In this document: in pieces, positions 6,217-10,619 of the stretch
Numbering within the stretch: the stretch's first letter is position 1
Layout: each line of letters starts with the position of its first letter
Assembly: GCA_003151555.1 (NCBI GenBank)
Contig: PLXU01000058.1
Span: 2,295 to 12,913 of the forward strand
From: Acidimicrobiaceae bacterium
Lineage (GTDB): Bacteria > Actinomycetota > Acidimicrobiia > Acidimicrobiales > RAAP-2
Length of the DNA: 10,619 nt
Direction: 5' to 3'
Position numbers and translations under genes: made by a program
The notes under the pieces: generated by a model
What the model saw: only the letters and a program-made list of their open reading frames with translations
Told to the model about the DNA's origin: nothing
Database searches by the model: none

Positions 6217-6276
6217 GCCCTCATGTTCTCACGTACGAAGTCCCCCGGCGAAAGACGTCGGGTGTACCTTTCGTTC

Positions 6277-7032
6277 ATGCCCGCTGCACCACTGGTTGAA
6301 TGGGAAAGCCTCAAGCGCTGCTCGTTCGATCTCGACGATGGGCCTTTCCTCGGCGGACCGCACTTCGCGGCCAACGAGAACAACGAGTACGTCATTGTCT
6401 CGGGTGATTATCCCAGCGCACTGAGTGAACTGGTCGAGGTACTGTATCGACTCAATTTGGTGCGTTCGGGCTACGACATGAACGCTAATCCCGACAGCCT
6501 AACTGACGCCGCGATCAAAAAAATGCCGGACGATCGAGTGAGGGACTTCATCAGTCAGATCGTGCGCGCCGACCGGCTCAACGAGGGAACGCTCCAGCGG
6601 TTCGTCAACAACATGATCCTCCTGCAGTTGGTCCGCGCGGCCTACGACCACGAGGTGTTCAACGCCAAGCATTGGCCGAAAGCTCTTGCGACCTTGGATG
6701 AGCAACACGTGGCCAAGGGTGTAGTAGTTCGCAGCCGCACGAACAAGATCGAAGGCCGCACGACCGGCGGTCGACAGAAGTGCCCGTCGACGTCGTGCTC
6801 CGGTTGGCTACTTGGTGTGCTCTGGGAAACGGGCCAGCAGATGCACATCTGTTCGGAGGGCTGGCACTTCGAACCATCGACCGACGAGATCCACGTCATC
6901 GGCGGCGGCGACATTTCGGCGCGTTACATCTCGCCCAAGCCCTGGGGCAGGCCTCCTTCGCCCAAGAGTCTTTGGCCCTCAAAAGTCGAACTCAACACCA
7001 AAACCGGGTGGAAGATCCTGCCCAAAAGCTAA
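6277..7032 (+). CDS. Hypothetical protein with C-terminal Cys cluster, 251 aa
   Basis: I do not recognise the family. The N-terminal half (1-145) is mixed and then helical (SALSELVEVLYRLN; DDRVRDFISQIVRADR; LQRFVNNMILLQLVRAAYDHEVF), with no signal peptide or membrane segment. The C-terminal part holds KCPSTSCSGW (Cys169, Cys174) and QQMHICSEGW (His190, Cys192), spaced like a small metal-binding knuckle, followed by a basic Pro-rich tail (KPWGRPPSPKSLWPSK). It may be a zinc-ribbon-like nucleic-acid or protein-binding module; that is inference. ATG 6277 was chosen because the frame further upstream overlaps the small membrane gene and looks non-coding; ATG 6223 is an alternative. No good ribosome-binding site is seen at either. 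Its TAA lies within the terminator stem. Confidence 0.75.
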   Translation: MPAAPLVEWESLKRCSFDLDDGPFLGGPHFAANENNEYVIVSGDYPSALSELVEVLYRLNLVRSGYDMNANPDSLTDAAIKKMPDDRVRDFISQIVRADRLNEGTLQRFVNNMILLQLVRAAYDHEVFNAKHWPKALATLDEQHVAKGVVVRSRTNKIEGRTTGGRQKCPSTSCSGWLLGVLWETGQQMHICSEGWHFEPSTDEIHVIGGGDISARYISPKPWGRPPSPKSLWPSKVELNTKTGWKILPKS

Positions 7033-7064
7033 AGGACGTTGGCTAGATCAGCCAACGTCCTTTA
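7030..7064. terminator. Bidirectional terminator, perfect 15-bp stem
   Basis: TAAAGGACGTTGGCT (7030-7044) and AGCCAACGTCCTTTA (7050-7064) pair without mismatch around a 5-nt loop (AGATC). It begins at the stop codon of the + gene and lies 25 bp past the stop of the convergent GH1 gene. The A-rich and T-rich flanks give short T-tracts on both sides (CCTTTA on +, CCTTTAGCTTTT on -), as expected for shared termination. Confidence 0.9.
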
Positions 7065-7089
7065 CACCAGTTAGGAAATCTGTCGGGCT

Positions 7090-8538
7090 CTAGGTACTGC
7101 CGATCGACGTCGCGTACTCGACCGTGTTCGACTGGATCGTGTCGCGGTACCAGCGGAAACTCTCCTTGGTGAGGCGAGTGCCGGACGGAAAGTCAACCCA
7201 GACGATGCCGAAGCGCCGCGAGTAGCCGTAGGACCACTCGAAGTTGTCGAGCAGGCTCCAGACGAAGTAGCCCTGCACGTTGACGCCCGCGTCAATGGCG
7301 TCGTGCACGGCCGAGATGTGCTCCTGCAGGTAGGCCACCCGGTTGAAGTCCAGCACGTGACCGTTGGGATCGACGTAGTCGTCGAAGGCCGCGCCGTTCT
7401 CGGTGATGTAGATCGGCACCGTCGTGTACTCGTCGCGGATGCGCACCAGCAACGTCGTGAGACCCGAGGCCTCGATCTCCCAGTCCATCGCCGTGCGGTC
7501 ACGACCGGGCGTTTCCAGCGAGCGCAGGTGCAGGTCGGGGAACTGCTCGGTGAGCGCCACCCGGTAGCCAGCCACCCGTGCCTCCTTGGCGCGCGAGGCG
7601 TCGACCACGGTGGAGGGGAAGTAGTAGTTGACGCCCAAGAAGTCGAGGGGCTGGGAGATGAGTTCCAGGTCGCCGTCCTGGACGACCGAGAAGCCGGGTT
7701 TGGAGGTCGCGTAGTGCGCGAGCATGTCCTGGGGGTACTGGCCGTGAAAGACCGGCTCTAGGAACAGCCGGTTGAGATTACCGTCGGCGCGCCGTGCCGC
7801 GGCGACGTCCAGCTCGTGCTCCGAACCGGGTTGGTGGTCGCCCAGGTTGAGCGTGATGCCCACCTTGGCCGACGGCACCGCCGCGCGAAGAATCGGAAGG
7901 GCCATGCCGTGGGCCAGCAGCAGGTGGTGGTTGGCCGCCGCGGCCATGCCGATGTCCTGGATGCCCGGGGCGTGGCGTCCTATGCCGTAGCCCACCCACG
8001 AGGAGCACCACGGTTCATTGAGCGTGATCCAGCGCTCGACGTCGCTGCCGAGTGAACGGGCGACTAGGTCCACGTACTCGGCGAAGCGCTCGGCGGTATC
8101 GCGCACGCACCATCCGCCCTCGTCTTCGAGCTGCTGGGGCAGGTCCCAGTGGTACAGCGTCAGCGTCGGCTCGATGTTGCGCGAGCGCAGTCCGTCGACT
8201 AAGCGTCGATAGAAGTCCAGTCCCACTTGATTGGCCGGTCCCTTGCCGGTGGGTTGGATGCGTGGCCAGGCCACGGAGAAGCGGTAGGCCCCGACGCCGA
8301 GTTCGGCCAGGAGGTCTAGGTCTTCGTCGACGCGGTGATAGTGGTCGCAGGCCACGTCGCCGGTGTCGCCGTTCCACACGGCGCCGGGAGTGTGGCTGTA
8401 GGTGTCCCAGATCGAGGGACCCCGACCGTCGGCCTTGACGGCACCTTCGATCTGGTAGGAAGCGGTCGCCGTGCCCCACAGGAAGCCCGGGGGGAAGCGT
8501 CGATTGAGACTCTTGGAATTCAAGTCTTGATTGTTCAC
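7090..8538 (-). CDS. GH1 beta-glucosidase, 482 aa
   Basis: Retaining glycoside hydrolase of family 1, splitting terminal beta-D-glucosyl (or related) residues from cellobiose-like oligosaccharides. It is cytoplasmic, as there is no signal peptide. Visible landmarks: FPPGFLWGTATASYQIEGA (15-33, substrate Gln29), RFSVAWPRI (86-94), YHWDLP (129-134, His130), the acid/base Glu175 in TLNEP, the nucleophile Glu380 in YITENG, and WSLLDNFEWSYGY (427-439), which binds the sugar hydroxyls with Glu434 and Trp435. All catalytic residues are present and the length is normal. The start is GTG 8538, preceded by GAGGAG at a rather long spacing of about 11 nt. It follows the binding-protein gene by 192 bp on the same strand, suggesting use of the imported sugar. 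Beta-galactosidase, fucosidase or 6-phospho activity cannot be excluded from sequence alone. Confidence 0.95.
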   Translation of the reverse strand: MNNQDLNSKSLNRRFPPGFLWGTATASYQIEGAVKADGRGPSIWDTYSHTPGAVWNGDTGDVACDHYHRVDEDLDLLAELGVGAYRFSVAWPRIQPTGKGPANQVGLDFYRRLVDGLRSRNIEPTLTLYHWDLPQQLEDEGGWCVRDTAERFAEYVDLVARSLGSDVERWITLNEPWCSSWVGYGIGRHAPGIQDIGMAAAANHHLLLAHGMALPILRAAVPSAKVGITLNLGDHQPGSEHELDVAAARRADGNLNRLFLEPVFHGQYPQDMLAHYATSKPGFSVVQDGDLELISQPLDFLGVNYYFPSTVVDASRAKEARVAGYRVALTEQFPDLHLRSLETPGRDRTAMDWEIEASGLTTLLVRIRDEYTTVPIYITENGAAFDDYVDPNGHVLDFNRVAYLQEHISAVHDAIDAGVNVQGYFVWSLLDNFEWSYGYSRRFGIVWVDFPSGTRLTKESFRWYRDTIQSNTVEYATSIGST

Positions 8539-8593
8539 GGTAGGTACATCTCCTCGTTGGGGTAGTAAATATATGCTCGGTTACCTCTACGCT

Positions 8594-8625
8594 CGGCCCC
8601 GCCAGGTTGGAGAATGACGGGGCCG
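8594..8625 (-). other. Hairpin in the leader of the GH1 gene
   Basis: CGGCCCCG (8594-8601) and CGGGGCCG (8618-8625) form a perfect 8-bp stem around a 16-nt loop, about 56 bp before the GH1 start. It could be a processing or attenuation element in the binding-protein/GH1 intergenic region. Confidence 0.4.
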
Positions 8626-8634
8626 CGCGCAGAG

Positions 8635-8653
8635 GAAGGCTTTGTGGGCCTTC
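8635..8653 (-). other. Small hairpin between binding-protein and GH1 genes
   Basis: GAAGGC (8635-8640) and GCCTTC (8648-8653) pair over 6 bp with a 7-nt loop, with a possible G-T and A-T extension. It sits between two stronger hairpins. Confidence 0.3.
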
Positions 8654-8672
8654 TTGAAATGCAGCCTTGACA

Positions 8673-8709
8673 TGCGGCCTCGCCCCTCAGGGAAGGAGGC
8701 GAGGCCGCA
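8673..8709 (-). terminator. Strong stem-loop after the binding-protein gene
   Basis: TGCGGCCTCGCC (8673-8684) and GGCGAGGCCGCA (8698-8709) form a perfect 12-bp, very GC-rich stem with a 13-nt loop, 21 bp after the binding-protein stop. There is no T-tract, so it may act as an actinobacterial terminator or as a 3' stabiliser that keeps binding-protein mRNA more abundant than GH1 mRNA. Confidence 0.65.
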
Positions 8710-8730
8710 CGCGGAAGGGGAAGGTTGGAC

Positions 8731-10404
8731 CTACTTAACCCTCTTAAGGTGCATCAAGATGATGGGCAACTCAGGGTCATTCGGCGACGGGTCCATGTAC
8801 TGGTTACTTGGAGTCACCCAGCCGGTGAAGTGTGCCGTTGAGTACACGTCCCAGTCAGCTCCGTACAGCAAAGGAGCGTCAGGAACCTGCGTGTCCATGA
8901 TGTTAGCGAGTGTCGCAATCGCCGTCTTGACCGCGGCCTGGTTGGACGGGTTGGTCGTCTCCAGGGTCGTCAGCGCTGTCTGTGCCGCCGCGCTCTGGTA
9001 ACGACCGAAGTCGGCCGAGGCGTTGGTGGGACTAGGTGCGACAAACGTCTTGTAGTCCAGCCAGTTCTGGTATTGCACGAATGGATTGCTGCCACCCGCA
9101 CCCCAGTGAATCACCGTCTGGAACGTACCGGCCGCCAGGTCGGAGTACCACTGCGTGGCCTGGACCCCGTCTACGGTGCAGTCAATGCCGACGGCTTGGA
9201 GCTCGTTGGACATCAACTGGTCGTCGGCGTAGTAGTCCGAGTAGGCAGTGGGGTCTTCCACCGTGAAGGCGATTTCCGTTCCGCCCTTGGCCCAGAAGCC
9301 CTTGGAGTCCTTGGCGTAGCCGTCGGCCGTCAGGATCGACGAGACCTTGGCTGCGTCCGGGGTGGGCGAGATGTTGTTCGCCAACGAGGACGGCAGGTAG
9401 GCACTCTGTGCCGGCAGGATCAACGCGCTGGTCGACGTCGCCGGTGGCTCGTAGCCGAGTTCACCTTCGACGCTCAGGGCCGTGCGGTCAATGCCCGCAC
9501 TGATGGCCGCGCGAACCGCGGGGTCGCTCAAGGGTCCGGTACCAGTCACGTTGAACTCCAACGTCACCGTACTGCCGGGCGCGTAGAAGTAGTGATTGGT
9601 CTTGGGATTCTTGTCGACGAAGACGGTCTTGAGGTTGGCTATCTCGTTACCGGCCCACTGCAACTGCCCGTTGGCCAGGGCGGTGGTAGCTGCCTGGTTG
9701 GACGAGTAGTAGGTGACGTTGATCTGTGACGCGGCCGGCTTGCCACCCCAGTACTTAGGGTTGGCCGAGTACTGCACCACTGTCGACGAGTAGTTCTTCA
9801 ACACGTATGGTCCGGTGCCCACTGGCTTGGGGATCGTCGCCGTTGCCGGGTTGGCGATCTTGGACCAGATGTGCTCGGGCACGATCAACGTCGATCCGGC
9901 GATGTTGGTGATGGTCTGGTAGGCCGGGGTCGCGAAGTTCAACACCACGGTGTAGCTACCCTTGGCGACGGCCGCATTGGACAGCGCGGGCACGCCGGAG
10001 TAGTTGGCCGCTGGGTTCTCCGCGATGAGGTTGAACGTGTAGGCCACGTCAGCCGCCGTGAAGGCCTTGCCGTCACTCCACTTGACTCCATGACGCAGGG
10101 TGAACGTCAGCGTCTTGCCGCCGTTGGACCATGCGTACTTGGTGGCGAGCCACGGGTATTGAGTGTTGGCCTTTAGGGTGTCGAACTCAAACAGTGGCTC
10201 GTAGCTAAGTGACTTGACCGCCATTTGCGCGGCGAAGGAGTTGCCATTGAACGGGTTGAAATTCTTGGTGAACGTCACCCCGACGTTGTTCTCCATCGTC
10301 AAAATGCTGGGTTTGGCCCCCGACGCCGACGCCATACCGACACTCACTATTCCGAGCATCAAGCAGGCCATCGCCGCCGCGGTGATTGCTATTTTCTTGA
10401 TCAT
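8731..10404 (-). CDS. ABC transporter substrate-binding protein, family 5 (SBP_bac_5), 557 aa
   Basis: Extracytoplasmic binding protein of the oligopeptide/nickel type (cluster C). Members of this family also bind cello-oligosaccharides, as with the Thermotoga CbtA-type proteins. Residues 1-27 are a Sec signal peptide: MIKK, a hydrophobic core, and a likely cut after ASA (25-27). Cys14 is in the wrong place and context (AMAC) to be a lipobox. The family block GVKWSDGKAFTAADVAYTF is at 106-124 and PVGTGPYVL at 194-202. The C-terminal HFTGWVTPSNQYMDPSP matches the subfamily I associate with sugar uptake loci. Start ATG 10404 has AAAAGGA 5 nt upstream. The next gene downstream is a GH1 beta-glucosidase, favouring a beta-oligosaccharide ligand over peptides; that is inference from context. 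No permease or ATPase genes follow. Confidence 0.9.
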   Translation of the reverse strand: MIKKIAITAAAMACLMLGIVSVGMASASGAKPSILTMENNVGVTFTKNFNPFNGNSFAAQMAVKSLSYEPLFEFDTLKANTQYPWLATKYAWSNGGKTLTFTLRHGVKWSDGKAFTAADVAYTFNLIAENPAANYSGVPALSNAAVAKGSYTVVLNFATPAYQTITNIAGSTLIVPEHIWSKIANPATATIPKPVGTGPYVLKNYSSTVVQYSANPKYWGGKPAASQINVTYYSSNQAATTALANGQLQWAGNEIANLKTVFVDKNPKTNHYFYAPGSTVTLEFNVTGTGPLSDPAVRAAISAGIDRTALSVEGELGYEPPATSTSALILPAQSAYLPSSLANNISPTPDAAKVSSILTADGYAKDSKGFWAKGGTEIAFTVEDPTAYSDYYADDQLMSNELQAVGIDCTVDGVQATQWYSDLAAGTFQTVIHWGAGGSNPFVQYQNWLDYKTFVAPSPTNASADFGRYQSAAAQTALTTLETTNPSNQAAVKTAIATLANIMDTQVPDAPLLYGADWDVYSTAHFTGWVTPSNQYMDPSPNDPELPIILMHLKRVK

Positions 10405-10419
10405 TAGTATCCTTTTCTT

Positions 10420-10490
10420 GTCCAGTCGGTTTTGGCCGACCTTTTTATGACCGTGTGGGTCTTTATTGGTACATCCGAGGCCGGCTGGAC
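10420..10490 (-). promoter_or_regulatory. Structured 5' leader of the binding-protein gene
   Basis: GTCCAGTCGG (10420-10429) can pair with CCGGCTGGAC (10481-10490) over 10 positions with one G-U, enclosing 51 nt. A competing local hairpin, GTCGG (10425-10429) with CCGAC (10436-10440), shares one arm. On the + strand that hairpin is followed by a T5 run. Mutually exclusive pairings near the ribosome-binding site (10411-10416) could regulate translation. No known riboswitch is recognised. Confidence 0.35.
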
Positions 10491-10497
10491 GCTTTTG

Positions 10498-10514
10498 AAA
10501 GTGAATTTCACTTT
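10498..10514. promoter_or_regulatory. 17-bp palindrome, candidate operator
   Basis: AAAGTGAA-T-TTCACTTT is a perfect 8-1-8 palindrome about 94 bp upstream of the binding-protein start. Its length and symmetry suit a dimeric repressor controlling the binding-protein/GH1 unit. It lacks the central CG of typical LacI-family sites, so a GntR, ROK or other family is possible. Confidence 0.6.
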
Positions 10515-10542
10515 TTCGCGCCCTCTTACTGCCGTTACCTGA

Positions 10543-10572
10543 TTGACAGTGGTCATTTCTTCGTAATAGTCC
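10543..10572 (+). promoter_or_regulatory. Possible rightward promoter at the window edge
   Basis: A perfect TTGACA (10543-10548) on the + strand is followed, after a short 15-nt spacer, by TAATAG. The -10 fit and spacing are weak. If real it would serve a divergent gene beyond the window. Nothing codes in 10405-10619. Confidence 0.25.
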
Positions 10573-10619
10573 CTCCTCTTTGCGTGTGAGGTAGCCCTAG
10601 GTCTACGATTTCGCCCGAC

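Noticed and set aside
5941..6276. 5' extension of the + strand hypothetical gene
   Set aside because: This stretch overlaps the small membrane gene and is His/Arg/Glu-rich without structure; the likely start is ATG 6277 (or 6223).
8015..8479. 154-codon - strand frame inside the GH1 gene
   Set aside because: Arg/Pro-rich shadow in another frame of a gene with all its catalytic motifs intact.
9073..9729. 218-codon + strand frame opposite the binding-protein gene
   Set aside because: Val/Gly/Arg-rich shadow with no recognisable motif; the - frame is a clear family-5 binding protein.

Overview
The window reads as chromosomal DNA from a moderately high-GC, monoderm-type actinobacterium. Supporting signs are frequent GTG starts, tightly packed genes, an apparently leaderless promoter and the family mix (MOSC protein, NmrA-like SDR, CDF transporter, GH1 enzyme, family-5 binding protein). 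Acidimicrobiia is my best guess from general resemblance only. I see no insertion sequence, phage gene, tRNA, rRNA or CRISPR array.

Layout. On the + strand, 143-892 encodes a MOSC (molybdenum cofactor sulfurase C-terminal) protein and 995-1756 an atypical short-chain dehydrogenase of the NmrA-like type. Convergent to these, on the - strand, lies a compact three-gene unit (3393 down to 1860): a ribbon-helix-helix (RHH) regulator, a 64-residue small ORF, and a DUF4097 protein built of 18-residue SGD repeats. The unit is driven by a near-consensus promoter that seems to start transcription at the regulator's ATG. The spacer of that promoter is filled by short palindromes, one of which recurs inside the gene start. 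Further upstream on the same strand are an MFS exporter (4782-3508), a zinc-type cation diffusion facilitator (5861-4965) and a 68-residue membrane protein (6216-6010).

A divergent + strand gene (6277-7032) encodes an unrecognised 251-residue protein with a Cys cluster. It ends in a perfect 15-bp stem-loop shared with the convergent gene. The right end holds a - strand carbohydrate module: a secreted family-5 substrate-binding protein (10404-8731) followed by a GH1 beta-glucosidase (8538-7090). A hairpin-rich 192-bp gap separates them. The permease and ATPase genes of the transporter are not here.

How the genes work together. The binding protein plus GH1 pair suggests capture of beta-linked oligosaccharides and their hydrolysis in the cytoplasm. 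A 17-bp palindrome upstream of the binding-protein gene is a candidate operator. The RHH/small ORF/DUF4097 unit is the least understood part and looks self-regulated. The remaining genes look like independent housekeeping or detoxification functions.
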